Positions 34,925 through 45,996 of a stretch of 64,000 nt of DNA are shown here, piece by piece. A model generated the notes under the pieces. That model did not search any database and was not told where the DNA came from. It worked only from the letters and a program-made list of their open reading frames with translations. Both the position numbers and the translations under genes were made by a program. How positions within the stretch are numbered: position 1 is the stretch's first letter; every line of letters begins with the position of its first letter. The stretch comes from Methanosarcina sp. 2.H.T.1A.6 (GTDB taxonomy: Archaea > Halobacteriota > Methanosarcinia > Methanosarcinales > Methanosarcinaceae), in contig NZ_JJOY01000049.1 of assembly GCF_000979455.1 (NCBI RefSeq), forward strand, positions 241,012 to 305,011, given 5' to 3'.

Positions 34925-35301
34925 TATTTTCCACCAATAATCTTTGATCTGTCGATTTTAATGCCAGTAGGAGTTACAATCACAGTGTTTCCTTTGACAC
35001 CTGCAATATCTCCATGGACATCGACAACAACATCTTTCAGCTCTTTTAAAACCCTGTCCCTTAGCAGGTCATCGCCCCTGATGTTTGAGATATCAATCAT
35101 AAGGATGTTCCCGTTGTAAATCTCCTGCTTGAGTGCGGATATCTGGTTGATGCTTGAAACTTCTGCAATTTTTACGTAAGTCTCTGCAGGCTCGGCCTCA
35201 AGGACTTCTTCATATTTGCTGAGGTCAATTTCAGTGTAATCTTCGGCACTGGTTGAACTTTTTACATTGCCGCCAAGGAGTTTGTCTATGAGTTTTGCCA
35301 T
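34921..35301 (-). CDS. sepF: SepF-family cell-division protein
   Basis: 126 residues. N-terminal amphipathic MAKLIDKLLGG membrane-binding helix, acidic linker, then the SepF core (TYVKIAEVSSINQISALKQEIYNGNILMIDISNI...VDVHGDIAGVKGNTVIVTPTGIKIDRS). In FtsZ-based archaea SepF anchors FtsZ to the membrane. ftsZ lies about 13 kb away in this window. Operon with zpr1. Confidence 0.9.
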   Translation of the reverse strand: MAKLIDKLLGGNVKSSTSAEDYTEIDLSKYEEVLEAEPAETYVKIAEVSSINQISALKQEIYNGNILMIDISNIRGDDLLRDRVLKELKDVVVDVHGDIAGVKGNTVIVTPTGIKIDRSKIIGGKY

Positions 35302-35474
35302 TTATGCACGCCTTTTGTATTTTTTTAAATTTGGATAGTACTGTCCTATATTGGGATCTATATTAATTAATTTTGCTATTATAAAGCCACACTGGTTACC
35401 AGCTTCTGTTCAGGAATTTTTCCGTTTGCTACAGGGACATTTTATCTCAAACAGGGTCCCTCTTATGAGCTCCC

Positions 35475-35960
35475 TCATAACTCAAAATTCCAGAGTTTGT
35501 CTCCTACATAGGTTATTGACTTTATGGCTTTTCCTGAATCTGCATCAACCATCTGTTGCCCTTCCATAAGGGCTTTTCCTATGGCAAGAGGTTTTCTGTG
35601 TGTCTCTTCAACTATAATTACGAGATCCCCTTCTTTTATTTCAGGGTCAGCTTCCAGGATACCCGGGGCCATAATATCCGCTCCGTTTGAAACGAAACGA
35701 ATAGCTCCTTTGTCTACAACAACAAGACGTTTCTGCAGCCCCATCTCAAGAGCTCCGCGGACTGTAGGGAAAAGAGTCCCCTCTATTTCAAACAGAAGAG
35801 GTCTGCCTTCCACAAGGATAAGGGAATATTCATCCAGAGTAACCTTTTCCAGAGTTTTGTTTTCCAGATCTGCCATCTCTTCACCGAAGGCGGATTCAAG
35901 GTCTTTTAACATCTTGTTCTTTGCATTTTTCCTCAGCTGAACTCTTGCCTTTATTTTCAA
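35475..35960 (-). CDS. PUA-domain RNA-binding protein
   Basis: 161 residues. A short N-terminal domain (RVQLRKNAKNKMLKDLESAFG), then a PUA domain with GALEMGLQKRLVVVDKGAIRFVSNGADIMAPGI. Resembles the MCT-1/Tma20-like and uncharacterised archaeal PUA proteins. TTG start at 35960 behind AGGTGATT. Target RNA unknown; translation or RNA modification is likely. Confidence 0.82.
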   Translation of the reverse strand: MKIKARVQLRKNAKNKMLKDLESAFGEEMADLENKTLEKVTLDEYSLILVEGRPLLFEIEGTLFPTVRGALEMGLQKRLVVVDKGAIRFVSNGADIMAPGILEADPEIKEGDLVIIVEETHRKPLAIGKALMEGQQMVDADSGKAIKSITYVGDKLWNFEL

Positions 35961-36134
35961 TCAATCACCTGATTTCAAAAGGGTACGGTTATTCATAGGA
36001 TAGGGTTTTTGAGCTTTTTAAAGCTTCTGTGGGTCCTCAGAGGTTCCTGCTGCAGGATATTTGCTACAGGATGTTTAATTTCCCTTAAAAGTTTTTATCT
36101 GATTCTTATGGCTTTTGCCTGGTCTTTACGGTTT

Positions 36135-37298
36135 TTATTCAAACTTTATGCAAAGCATCATAAGAAGCACCAGAGAGCTTCCGAGAAACACCGTTTCATA
36201 GCCTAAAGGATCTATAAATAAACTTCCAAAAACCGGTACCAGCCCGAGGCCTGCATAAATTCCTGTATTAAAGATCCCCATTGCAAATCCACTTGAACTT
36301 ATCCTGGATACGGCAGTAACAAGCCCTATCACTGCAGCCCCTCCTCCTGCACCAATAAATAAGAATGCCAGCAGAGGTGCTTTTATGGAGAGTAGAACAC
36401 CTACAGCTGCAAGGACTATTCCTGTCCTGATTATTTTCTTATAATCCGCGCTTGCTCTCCCTGCAGCCAGGGAACTCAACATTGCAGCTATATATGAGGC
36501 TGAAATTGCAAGCCCCAGCTCAGGTTTTGTCAGGAAGTCCGCACTGTAGTCCGGATAGTTTGAAGTCAACAGGCCGGTGGCTCCGTATAGGAGGACTGAA
36601 ATTCCCCATATCTTCCAGAAACCGCTTTCAGAAAACTCTTTCCGGGCTTTTTTCAGGTGCCCGGCAGGTTCGAAGGTCATTAAGGTCTCAGTTTGCTCTC
36701 CTGAAGATTCTTTACTGTTTGAGGCGCCGGATTTTTTCTTCTTCCAGCCAGAGCTGCCTGAAGATATCAGTTTCCAGGCTTCCGGAAGAATTGAGGCAAA
36801 GGAAAAACCCGCGAGAATGGTAAAGATAATTATTGCAGTTTTGATTCCCATTTCCGCAAGCATTCCTGAGAAAAAAACTCCTGCAGCCAGTCCGGCATTT
36901 AACAGAAAATTAAATTCTCCCAGACTTCGCTGGCTGTCTTTCCATTCCGCAAGCATGGAATAAGCCGCAGGAAAAAAAGCCCCGCATCCCATACCTTCTA
37001 CGAATCTTGAGGTGCCAAGAATCCACAGGTTGTCAGAAAATGAGATAAAAAGACCCGAAATAAAAGTAAGTATGATTCCCAGGCCTGCTACCTTCAGGTT
37101 TCCTATCCTGTCTGCAAGGATTCCGAATGGAAGTAGTGTAAGAAAAGCCCCTATAAAATATCCGGAATAAAGCAGGCTTGAGACAGCGGGATTCGCGTTG
37201 CCCTCTCCTGCAAGCTCAGGGAGGACAGGAATTGCTGCATTCGAAAGACCCTGGATCGCAAAGACTGAAGAATAGAGTAGGAGTTTTTTAGAATTCAT
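36135..37298 (-). CDS. MFS transporter, copy 1
   Basis: 387 residues from ATG 37298. Twelve membrane helices, with the MFS signature GILADRIGNLK between helices 2 and 3. The frame extends upstream through four 26-bp repeats but that reading (KxSxCKLYTK) is repeat sequence, not protein. The N-terminal residues align with copy 2 (MNPERRLIYIAVFAI). Substrate unknown; drug or metabolite efflux-like. Confidence 0.82.
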   Translation of the reverse strand: MNSKKLLLYSSVFAIQGLSNAAIPVLPELAGEGNANPAVSSLLYSGYFIGAFLTLLPFGILADRIGNLKVAGLGIILTFISGLFISFSDNLWILGTSRFVEGMGCGAFFPAAYSMLAEWKDSQRSLGEFNFLLNAGLAAGVFFSGMLAEMGIKTAIIIFTILAGFSFASILPEAWKLISSGSSGWKKKKSGASNSKESSGEQTETLMTFEPAGHLKKARKEFSESGFWKIWGISVLLYGATGLLTSNYPDYSADFLTKPELGLAISASYIAAMLSSLAAGRASADYKKIIRTGIVLAAVGVLLSIKAPLLAFLFIGAGGGAAVIGLVTAVSRISSSGFAMGIFNTGIYAGLGLVPVFGSLFIDPLGYETVFLGSSLVLLMMLCIKFE

Positions 37299-37330
37299 GG
37301 TTTTTCGGTTCTGTTTGCAAGTAATTTCCT

Positions 37331-37434
37331 GCAATCTGACTTTTTGTATATAATTTGCAATCTGACTTTTTGTATATAATTTGCAATCTGATTTTTTGTA
37401 TATAACTTGCAATCTGATTTTCTGCAAGCTTCAG
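37331..37434. repeat. 26-bp tandem repeat carrying TATA boxes upstream of MFS copy 1
   Basis: Four units at exact 26-bp spacing (37331, 37357, 37383, 37409), each GCAATCTGACTTTTTGTATA plus TAATTT. On the minus strand every unit presents a TATATACA box. Confidence 0.85.
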
Positions 37435-37558
37435 ATATATCTGTTTTCTCCGGGATCTATTTCTTTCGGTTTCTTATCCAGAATATTTTTTCCTTTTTGT
37501 GAATACCATACTATCTTTCAGTCATTTAATTGAAGGGCTATTCTACAGAGCCGGCTAT

Positions 37559-38692
37559 TCAGTCTTTTAAGAGCAGAACTCCGGCCAGGATACCGCCATT
37601 TGCGACAAATATTTTTTCAAAGCTCAGAATCCCTGTAAGGGCTCCTGCGGCTATAGGGAGCAGGGAAAGACCTACATATATGGTTGTGTTAAAAAGCCCC
37701 ATTGCAAGACCTCTATCTGCATTCATTCTTGCAACAGAGAGGGCAAAACCTACCATTGCAATTCCTGACCCTCCTCCGAGGCTTGAGAAACCGAGAAAGG
37801 GGTATTTGATGGCAGAAAGGGCGCCAAAGGCAGAAAAAGATACTCCTATCCAGATAATTGCCTTTTCTTTGACATTAAAATGCCCAACAAGAAGAGAAGT
37901 GATCATGGCGCAGACATAGAGGCTTGCAATAGCGCTTCCAAGCTGGGCTTTTGTCAGGACTCCAAAACTGTAATCAGGGTAGTAGGCTATAAGAACTCCT
38001 ATTGCTCCGTTGAGCAAAAAAGAACTCAGCCATATCCCTGAATTGTGGCGGTTAAGAAGCCCTGCAACTTCGCCGAAAGAATGTTTGAAATGGTCTTTGA
38101 GAGAACCCGTCCCTGGCAGTAAATCTGATCTTCCTCCCGTCCCTTTCAGGTTAATGAGCTCTCTGTGCCTGGGAAGAAGAGGGATAACCGAAAGTAAAGC
38201 CATAAAAGTGAATATAAGGATGGCACCTTTAAGGTAGATATCTGCCAGCAGTCCTGAGAATAAAGCTCCCGAAGCCAGCCCTGCATTGAATAGAAAGGTG
38301 AATTCTCCCATGCACCGTCCTGGATCTTTACACTTTGAAAGTGTAGAAAAGGCTGCAGGAAAAAAAGCTCCGCAGGCAGAGCCTTCCATAAACCTGGAAA
38401 TCAGAAGGACCCACAGGTTTTCGGAGAAAAGGATAATTAGCCCTGAGATGGTTGTAAGGATAATGCCAAGTCCTATTAACCTGAAGTTTTCGAATCTGTC
38501 AGCCAGAATCCCAAAGGGAAGCATTGTTGCAAGGGCTCCCAGAAAGTACCCTGAAAAGAGCAGGCTTGATGCAAATTCTCCATACGTACTGTGATAACGG
38601 GCTGCAAGTTCTGGGAGGATGGGGATTACAGCATTGGAAAGCCCCATAATTGCAAAAACTGCAATATAAATCAAACGCCTCTCAGGGTTCAT
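37559..38692 (-). CDS. MFS transporter, copy 2
   Basis: 377 residues from ATG 38692. Twelve membrane helices, GILADRFENFR signature, and close paralogy to copy 1 across the whole length (PELA...SSLLFSGYFLGA, GSACGAFFPAAFS). Tandem duplication of an ancestral gene. Substrate unknown. Confidence 0.82.
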   Translation of the reverse strand: MNPERRLIYIAVFAIMGLSNAVIPILPELAARYHSTYGEFASSLLFSGYFLGALATMLPFGILADRFENFRLIGLGIILTTISGLIILFSENLWVLLISRFMEGSACGAFFPAAFSTLSKCKDPGRCMGEFTFLFNAGLASGALFSGLLADIYLKGAILIFTFMALLSVIPLLPRHRELINLKGTGGRSDLLPGTGSLKDHFKHSFGEVAGLLNRHNSGIWLSSFLLNGAIGVLIAYYPDYSFGVLTKAQLGSAIASLYVCAMITSLLVGHFNVKEKAIIWIGVSFSAFGALSAIKYPFLGFSSLGGGSGIAMVGFALSVARMNADRGLAMGLFNTTIYVGLSLLPIAAGALTGILSFEKIFVANGGILAGVLLLKD

Positions 38693-39934
38693 GGAATTTA
38701 AAACTCGCAATCTCGTATAAGTTTTTTATCGTGACTACTATCCTGAAACCTGTTATTCCTTTTTCAATATTTACGGGTTCTTCTCTTAAACATCTGTTAA
38801 ATATATGTTGTAAATAGAAAATTCCATCTAATGTTCTTATATGGTCTCCTATAACTATTCAGCCTGTAAAAACAAGTCTATTGATCTCGATTTTGGTGAA
38901 AATGGGCTGTATGATTACTAACCGGGGAGAAATGAATAAAACACAATCAATTGTCAACAATTAAATAAAATAAATTCACCTAAATTGGCCCCTTAAATTT
39001 TTTTAACAATGGCTATTGATGTTGTTTTTCATGGGCCTCATAGTACCGATATTTTCTCTATTATATTTAACTAGAAAGAAATGCATAGCTATTTATATAA
39101 TTACTTTGAATAGGGGTTATGTGAGTAATGTGAGCGGGAAACTTTTTTCACATACCATACCCCCCACTCCCCATATGACCCCCCACTCCCCAACCCGCTC
39201 ACACTACTTCTAACTTATTTCTAATTATGCAGCTCTTTTTTCTGTTTCTTTCCAGACTCAGTTACTTTTCTGCTGCTTTTGCGGATCTTTTAGGCAGGTC
39301 TAATTTCCTTCTTTTATCTTTTCTATTATTTCGCGGTGATTTGTTTTCGTGCTGTCTGCTGAAATATCAAATGTGTAATTACAGGGCACTTTGGCATTTT
39401 TATTTGGCACTTTCACCTGCGAATCTCACCTTCATAACTTATTTTATTTCTAAACGTTTATTAATTCCTTAACTCTTTTCATATTTTAATTTTAATCATA
39501 TTTTTATTCATTATATAATGAGATTACTTATTATATTACCTATTATATTATCTTTTCTATTTTTCTGGTTATGTTTGAGTATTTTTTAAATCGTATCCTT
39601 CTCTATAATGACTATTTATCCCATAATGGACAACTTTAATCTCTTCTTATATTGGAAGAAATTTAGTTTACAAATGTAAAATTCTCTGAAAAATTTCTAT
39701 TCATCTATAAAAGCACGAGTATGCCATTCTATAATACAGACGATTTTTGCAGGACAACTGATTGAAAAATATAATTTGATTCATGGGGGGTACTTAAAAA
39801 AATGAGTATGTTTTTAAGGGGAAATGGCCTGAAAAAGCGGATCATCCGGTAAAATAAAAAACCAGGATAAAAATGAAATGTGAAATTGGGGAAATGGATT
39901 CCCGGATTAAGGGATTCCAGATCCTTCTCTTCCC
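38693..39934. other. 1.2-kb AT-rich region without a supported gene
   Basis: Several short frames (39016, 39227) are low-complexity hydrophobic without ribosome binding sites. Holds an inverted repeat at 39125-39207 and a doubled CCCCCCACTCCCCA motif inside its loop. Confidence 0.5.
39125..39207. repeat. 14-bp inverted repeat with C-rich loop
   Basis: GTAATGTGAGCGGG (39125-39138) pairs with CCCGCTCACACTAC (39194-39207), 13 of 14 bases. The loop contains two copies of a CCCCCACTCCCCA motif. Could be a structured RNA or a decayed element. Confidence 0.6.
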
Positions 39935-41950
39935 TTAGAAGAGGCCGCTGTGTATTATAAGGGATGAGAAGAGAATTGCCACCATATTCACAACTTTGAT
40001 CAGGGCATTAAGGGCAGGCCCGGCAGTGTCTTTGAAAGGGTCACCTACGGTATCCCCGACTACTGCAGCTTTATGAGCTTCTGAGCCCCTTCCTCCGTGA
40101 TTTCCATCTTCAATCAGTTTTTTTGCGTTGTCCCAGGCTCCTCCTCCATTATCCATCAGGAGGGCGAGCATAAACCCGACTATAATAAGCCCTATGAGAA
40201 GCCCTGCAAGTGCTTTCGGGCCAAGGATGAACCCCACAAGCAGAGGCACAATTACGGCAAGGAAACCGGGCATTGCCATCTCATGGATAGCTGCTTTTGT
40301 TACTATGTCAACACAGCGTCCGTATTCTGGCTTAGCTGTCCCTTCCATAATTCCAGGGATCTCCCTAAACTGCCTGCGGACCTCATTTACAACCTCAAAA
40401 GCAGCTTTTCCCACCGCGCTCATCGTAACTGCACTGAATATGAACGGCAGCAGTGCTCCGAGAAGAAGTCCTGCAAGCACCACAGGGTCGTCGAGGTTCA
40501 GGGACTGTCCATTAAGGTTTACCTTGTTGCGGTAGTCTGCAAAAAGAGCAAGTGCACCCAGAGCTGCAGAGCTTATTGCATATCCTTTGGTAACCGCTTT
40601 TGTGGTGTTTCCCACGGCATCAAGGGCATCCGTGACTTTTCTGACCTTGGCTGGAAGGTTTGCCATCTGGGCAATTCCACCGGCGTTATCCGTAATAGGG
40701 CCATAAGAGTCCAGAGCAACTATCATGCCTGTGGTTGAGAGCATTGCAACGGCAGCGATGGCAATTCCGTAGAGCCCTATCCCCGCGTCTGCTGCTCCTC
40801 CCACGATAAAGTACGAAGTAAGTATACCTATCACAATTATTACAGTAGGCACGAGCGTGCTTTCGAAGCCTATTGATAACCCTGAAATAATATTGGTTGC
40901 AGCCCCTGTTTCTGACGCAGCTGCGATTGTTTTTACTGGTCTGTAGCTTGTGGAAGTGTAGTATTCAGTAATTATCACCATAAGCACCGTGATAACGATG
41001 CCTACGATAGTGGCATAGAAAAATCTGATGTCACCCATAAGGGAGTTGGTTACGAAATAGAAAGCAACCAGACTGATAATTGCAGAGCCGCCTACGCCCT
41101 TGTAGAGAGCCTGCATGATCTTCCCTTCTTTTCCTATCTTCACAAAGAAGACAGATATGATGGATGCAAAGATTGCGACAGAACCCAGTATCAGCGGGTA
41201 GAGTATGGCGTTTTCGTAAGTGCCGATAACAAGGGAACCGAGCAGCATGGCAGCCAGAGAAGTAACCACATACGTCTCAAAGAGGTCTGCCCCCATCCCT
41301 GCGCAGTCGCCTACATTGTCACCCACATTGTCGGCAATAACTCCTGCATTCCTGGGATCGTCTTCCGGGATCCCGGCTTCGATCTTACCTACGAGGTCTG
41401 CCCCTACATCTGCAGCTTTTGTAAAGATTCCTCCGCCAACCCTGGCAAAAAGGCTGATAAGGCTGGCTCCGAAACCAAATCCGACAACTAAGTCAACGTT
41501 CCCATAGAGGATGTAAAAGCCACTTGTCCCGAGCAGTGCAAGTCCTACAACTGCAAGTCCTGTTACGGCCCCCCCGCGGAATGCAACTGACATGGCTTTC
41601 TCAATTCCGTTTGATGCGGCATGAGCAGTCCTGACGTTTGCCCTGACTGAGACGCTCATTCCTATATAACCGGCAGCAGCCGAACTTATGGCACCTGCCA
41701 GGAATCCTATAGCTATTTTCAGTCCATCATCCAGCAAAAAAAGAATCAGGAACGCTAGAATGATCGAAACTACTGCAATCGTTTTGTACTGGCGATTTAG
41801 ATAAGCCATAGCTCCTTCCTGAATTGCACCGGCTATTTCCTGCATTTTCTCATTGCCGGTGTCTTCTTTCAGGACGCTTTTTGCGAAAAAAGCAGCGAAG
41901 ACCAGACTTATAACGCCTGCTAAAGGAGCAATAAATATTAAACCTTCCAT
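39935..41950 (-). CDS. hppA: K+-independent membrane pyrophosphatase (H+-translocating)
   Basis: 671 residues, about 16 membrane helices. Catalytic loops [40 protein letters not shown] and [12 protein letters not shown] are intact. The diagnostic [10 protein letters not shown] segment has Lys where K+-dependent enzymes have Ala, marking the K+-independent, proton-pumping class. Corresponds to Mvp2 of M. mazei. ATG 41950 with GGATAGG. Divergently placed to the K+-dependent paralog. Confidence 0.95.
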   Translation of the reverse strand: MEGLIFIAPLAGVISLVFAAFFAKSVLKEDTGNEKMQEIAGAIQEGAMAYLNRQYKTIAVVSIILAFLILFLLDDGLKIAIGFLAGAISSAAAGYIGMSVSVRANVRTAHAASNGIEKAMSVAFRGGAVTGLAVVGLALLGTSGFYILYGNVDLVVGFGFGASLISLFARVGGGIFTKAADVGADLVGKIEAGIPEDDPRNAGVIADNVGDNVGDCAGMGADLFETYVVTSLAAMLLGSLVIGTYENAILYPLILGSVAIFASIISVFFVKIGKEGKIMQALYKGVGGSAIISLVAFYFVTNSLMGDIRFFYATIVGIVITVLMVIITEYYTSTSYRPVKTIAAASETGAATNIISGLSIGFESTLVPTVIIVIGILTSYFIVGGAADAGIGLYGIAIAAVAMLSTTGMIVALDSYGPITDNAGGIAQMANLPAKVRKVTDALDAVGNTTKAVTKGYAISSAALGALALFADYRNKVNLNGQSLNLDDPVVLAGLLLGALLPFIFSAVTMSAVGKAAFEVVNEVRRQFREIPGIMEGTAKPEYGRCVDIVTKAAIHEMAMPGFLAVIVPLLVGFILGPKALAGLLIGLIIVGFMLALLMDNGGGAWDNAKKLIEDGNHGGRGSEAHKAAVVGDTVGDPFKDTAGPALNALIKVVNMVAILFSSLIIHSGLF

Positions 41951-42999
41951 AAATTTCCTATCCTTTGGTTTTGATACCCGTTCACATTATCATTTTTTTA
42001 TAATTCCTTTCAGAGTTCCTATCCTTTAGCTCCAATTTCTTTCTCATTATCTCCAACATGTATTTATTTTTATTTTATAACGATTTTTACATATCAATCT
42101 AGTATTAATTCTAAAATATTATTTTGAATTGGTAAAGCCTCATCTTCGACGACAGCGTAAATAGTTATTTTTTATATAAACGTTTGCGCTCCTTTGTCTC
42201 ATCAAAGGTCCCTCAACTCCTTAAAATACTACCAATTTTCCCATAATTGATGATTTAATAAAATTCAAATCTGCAGGATCAGAGGGAGATATACAGGAGG
42301 TTAAAAGAGGGTTTGATAAGGGTTTACTGGATACAATCTCCGGAGAGACCAGTGATTTTATCCTGCGTCTTTTTCAATAAATTTTTTTCGACAGTCTCAT
42401 TTCCGGCTATAATTATGTAAAGAAACAGTGGATAAGACTGGGAATGCGAACGAAGAGATCATCTTTTTCTTTTACTCATCTAATTTGGATATATATTTAT
42501 TCTACTAACAAGGTAACAAGTTTCCGTATTCGTCTGGCGAGGGAGAACCCCGGGTTTTTGCCCTGAGATAAATGGGTCGGACCCAGATATGAGCAGGGAC
42601 CTTTTGACCGTTTAACTCCCAGAGGTCTCCTGTATCAGTAAGAGTTGTTTAACCAGGATGAATCGCCTGAATAATTGGATTGTTTAACCAGCAAAAGTCG
42701 TCTAAATCACAGGAGTTGTCTAAAAACACAAACCGATAACAAAAAAGAAGGAAAAGTCTAATCTATAAGACAGGCGGAATATTACTGTCGAGTAGATTTA
42801 TATAAAATTGTAACAACGTGTCAATTCGCAATGAAATATTTTTGTTGTGCGTGGGCTGGATTCTCAGTTTCTCCATAGTTTCAATGGAAAATCCAGTATC
42901 AATTTATATACAAAGACCCATCTATTATCACAAAAATACTTCTGAGGATATCTTTATTGAAATGTTCAGGATGTGTTTTCTGGTAGGATGGTTGAAATT
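41951..42999. other. Long divergent promoter region between the two pyrophosphatase genes
   Basis: About 1 kb, AT-rich, no supported gene. TTGTTTAACCAG-type motifs occur twice near 42650-42690. A long 5' leader for one of the two genes is likely. Confidence 0.5.
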
Positions 43000-45027
43000 A
43001 TGGATATGTTAATCTACCTTGCACCAATATGTGCTCTTATTGGTCTGATTTTTGCAGGTATCTCCTACAAAAACGTCCAAAACGAAGGCGAAGGTAATGA
43101 TCTTATTAAGAAAATTACTGCGTTAATTCACGATGGAGCCATGGTCTATCTTAACAGGCAATATCGTGCAATCGCTGTTTTTGTCGTTTTCCTTGCAATT
43201 GTAATTGCATTAATTCTGCCTAACGGAGTTCTCACTGCAGCATGTTTTGTTTTTGGTGCAGTGCTTTCCGCAACAGCTGGATATGCAGGGATGCTTACGG
43301 CTACTATTGCGAATGGGCGAACCACAAATGCGGCCACAAGGGGTATTGGTCCTGCTTTCAAGGTTTCATTTGCATCCGGTGCCGTTATGGGAATGAGTGT
43401 TGTAGGGCTTGGTCTTTTTGGGCTGTCTGTTTCATTTATAATTCTTTCAAGTGCCTTAGATCTGGGTCTGCTCACCACCGTGAACATTGTTGCGGGCTTT
43501 TCACTCGGAGCTTCTTCTATCGCTCTCTTTGCTCGCGTAGGCGGCGGGATATTTACCAAAGCTGCTGATGTCGGTGCAGACCTTGTAGGCAAGGTCGAAG
43601 CCGGGATCCCGGAAGATGACCCGAGAAACCCTGCTGTAATTGCTGACAATGTCGGAGATAATGTCGGAGACATTGCCGGAATGGGGGCTGACCTCTATGA
43701 ATCATATGTAGGCTCAATCCTTGCAACGATGCTTCTTGCAGCATCAACAGCAGCAACTACTTTCCCTGGCATCCCAATTCAGAACGTTGTTCTGGTTCCG
43801 CTGGTTATTTCAGCTGTTGGAATTCTTGCATCTATTATCGGTACTTTTTTTGTCCGTACAAACAAGACCGAGTCTTCAGCAATCCACATGGCATTTAATA
43901 TGGGGCTGATTGCTGCAATTGTTCTTACTGTCATTGCTTCATACTTCGTTACAGGCCAGCTTCTCGGGGAGTACGGGCTGAACGTATTCTTTGCAACCGT
44001 TGCAGGGCTTGTTGCAGGTTTCCTCATCGGGCAGATTACGGAGTACTACACCTCGTATGATAAAAAGCCGACTCTCAGGGTTGCAAATTCCTGTCAGACA
44101 GGCTCAGCTACAAACATCATCACAGGTTTTTCAAAAGGGATGGAATCAACTATCTGGCCTGTTATTATCATCAGTGCTGCAATCTATATTTCGTTCCAGC
44201 TCGCCGGCCTCTATGGCATAGCTATTGCAGCTGTCGGAATGCTTGCAACGCTCGGGATCTCTCTCTCAGTCGATGCATACGGCCCCGTAGCTGATAACGC
44301 AGGAGGCATTGCAGAAATGTCTCACCAGAAGAATGAGGTGCGCCAGATTACCGATACGCTTGATGCGGTAGGAAATACTACGGCAGCTATGGGTAAGGGT
44401 TTCGCAATCGGTTCCGCAGCTCTTACTGCACTTGCACTCTTTGCTTCATATGGTATTGCAGTGGGTCTCGATGCTATCGATGTTATGAATCCGAACGTAT
44501 TCATCGGGCTTACTATAGGTGCAATGCTTCCTTTCCTCTTCTCATCAATGACCATTCTGGCTGTCGGAAATGCGGCAGGTGAAGTGGTGGTTGAAGTGAG
44601 GAGACAGTTTAAAGAGATTAAAGGTTTGATGGAAGGCAAAGCTGATCCGGATTACAGCAAATGTATTGCAATCTCAACACACTCTGCTCTTAAAGAGATG
44701 GTTGCACCCGGAGTCCTTGCCGTTGTTGCACCCCTTTTGGTCGGACTTGTGCTTGGTCCCGGGGCTCTTGGCGGACTCCTTGCAGGTTCCGTGGTTTCAG
44801 GTTTCATGCTTGCAATCACAATGTCTAATGCAGGAGGTTCGTGGGACAATGCAAAGAAATACATTGAACTCGGAAACTTCGGCGGAAAAGGTTCTGATGC
44901 CCACAAAGCAGGTGTAACCGGCGATACCGTAGGTGATCCTTTCAAGGATACAGCAGGTCCTGCAATCAACATCCTCATTAAGCTCATGAGCATTGTGGCT
45001 GTTGTGTTTGCACCCTTGTTTATGTGA
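43000..45027 (+). CDS. K+-dependent membrane pyrophosphatase (probably Na+-translocating)
   Basis: 675 residues from ATG 43000 (in-frame starts at 42973 and 42988 are less likely). Same catalytic loops as the neighbour. [10 protein letters not shown] has Ala in the K+-site position, marking the K+-dependent class, which in M. mazei (Mvp1) pumps Na+. About 45-50 percent identical by eye to hppA. Hydrolyses cytosolic pyrophosphate to build an ion gradient. Confidence 0.93.
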   Translation: MDMLIYLAPICALIGLIFAGISYKNVQNEGEGNDLIKKITALIHDGAMVYLNRQYRAIAVFVVFLAIVIALILPNGVLTAACFVFGAVLSATAGYAGMLTATIANGRTTNAATRGIGPAFKVSFASGAVMGMSVVGLGLFGLSVSFIILSSALDLGLLTTVNIVAGFSLGASSIALFARVGGGIFTKAADVGADLVGKVEAGIPEDDPRNPAVIADNVGDNVGDIAGMGADLYESYVGSILATMLLAASTAATTFPGIPIQNVVLVPLVISAVGILASIIGTFFVRTNKTESSAIHMAFNMGLIAAIVLTVIASYFVTGQLLGEYGLNVFFATVAGLVAGFLIGQITEYYTSYDKKPTLRVANSCQTGSATNIITGFSKGMESTIWPVIIISAAIYISFQLAGLYGIAIAAVGMLATLGISLSVDAYGPVADNAGGIAEMSHQKNEVRQITDTLDAVGNTTAAMGKGFAIGSAALTALALFASYGIAVGLDAIDVMNPNVFIGLTIGAMLPFLFSSMTILAVGNAAGEVVVEVRRQFKEIKGLMEGKADPDYSKCIAISTHSALKEMVAPGVLAVVAPLLVGLVLGPGALGGLLAGSVVSGFMLAITMSNAGGSWDNAKKYIELGNFGGKGSDAHKAGVTGDTVGDPFKDTAGPAINILIKLMSIVAVVFAPLFM

Positions 45028-45500
45028 TTTCCTAACTTTTTCCCTTCTTTTTTCTTTTTAGCCTTGTTTCCTCTGTTCTTTTTAGCCTTGTTTCTTCTGT
45101 TCGTCTTTTCCAGTGGTTTCTTTTGCTTAAATCTGTGATAGGTTGTCTATTTCCTGTGTTTCGTATTGCCCTTTTTTGAGTATCAGAAGAATATACCCTT
45201 TCTTCCAGTTCATCGATTCCAAATTATGGAACTAAACTTTAAATTTAAATCAAGGATGAATTAGCGTACATTCAATTCACTCTTTAGCTAATCTCAAACG
45301 AGTATATAAACCACTGAAACCACTGAAAACACGGAATAAAGGGAGTGCTGAGGCACAGTTGTAAGTCCCCTTCCTCGGGGGCATCAGCCCGATCGGTGGG
45401 GGTAGTTCACTTTATGTTTGGAATGAAATAAAAAAGACCTTATGTAAAGGAAGAAGAAAATCTGTCTTTTGAAGCCCGGTTCTTTGTCGGTAAGGAGAGT
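45028..45500. other. Intergenic, T-rich terminator region and an IS-end-like scar
   Basis: T-rich repeats TTTTTAGCCTTGTTTCCTCT and a near-copy follow the pyrophosphatase stop and may act as a U-tract terminator. An IS-end-like block lies at 45361-45410. Confidence 0.5.
45361..45410 (+). mobile_element. Possible right-end scar of an IS200/IS605-type element
   Basis: GTAAGTCCCC-ttcct-CGGGGG hairpin, then GGTGGGGGTAGTTCAC, resembling the ends at 33925 and 57481 (GGGTAGTT-AC). Weaker than the other two. Confidence 0.35.
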
Positions 45501-45959
45501 TTAGTTAACTCCCCTTACTTGAAGCAGCTGGAATTCTATTTCATCAGGAACTGTAGCAAGGAACACAAAGGTGTTGTAACCCAGTTTCTGTATTTCTTTG
45601 ATTGCATGTGCCTGGGTCTCATTCAGGTCTCTTGAGTCGCTTACGATACAGAATGACTTCCTGTTTCCCGTGTTCACAAGGAAGTTAAAGGTCTTCCCAT
45701 GGGTGTTGAGGAAGGCAACCAGGTTCTTAAGCTCATCCCAGGTATTGCACATATGGATGTTCCTTGATCCCATATTTTCCACATACCAGTCCCGGCTCAC
45801 ATAAGAGTAAGAGGCATACTGTTCATTCAATTCCTCATAGGATTTGATGATTTTATTGAGGTCTTTTCTCAGGTTTACCCATTTCCAGTTCTGTGTTGTG
45901 AAATAGCGGGCTGCCACTATCTCAAAGATTAATTGCTTATCTTCATTTTCGAGTTTCAT
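45501..45959 (-). CDS. Hypothetical 152-residue protein
   Basis: Soluble alpha/beta protein, aromatic-rich N terminus (ARYFTTQNWKWVNLRKDL). No recognised motif. ATG 45959 with GATGTGAG. Confidence 0.65.
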   Translation of the reverse strand: MKLENEDKQLIFEIVAARYFTTQNWKWVNLRKDLNKIIKSYEELNEQYASYSYVSRDWYVENMGSRNIHMCNTWDELKNLVAFLNTHGKTFNFLVNTGNRKSFCIVSDSRDLNETQAHAIKEIQKLGYNTFVFLATVPDEIEFQLLQVRGVN

Positions 45960-45996
45960 TTTCTCACATCGCTATTTTGTCTGCCTTCCAGTGTGC

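Noticed and set aside
39016..39472. Two hydrophobic frames (39016-39213, 39227-39472)
   Set aside because: Composition follows the T-rich DNA, no ribosome site, not in operon context.
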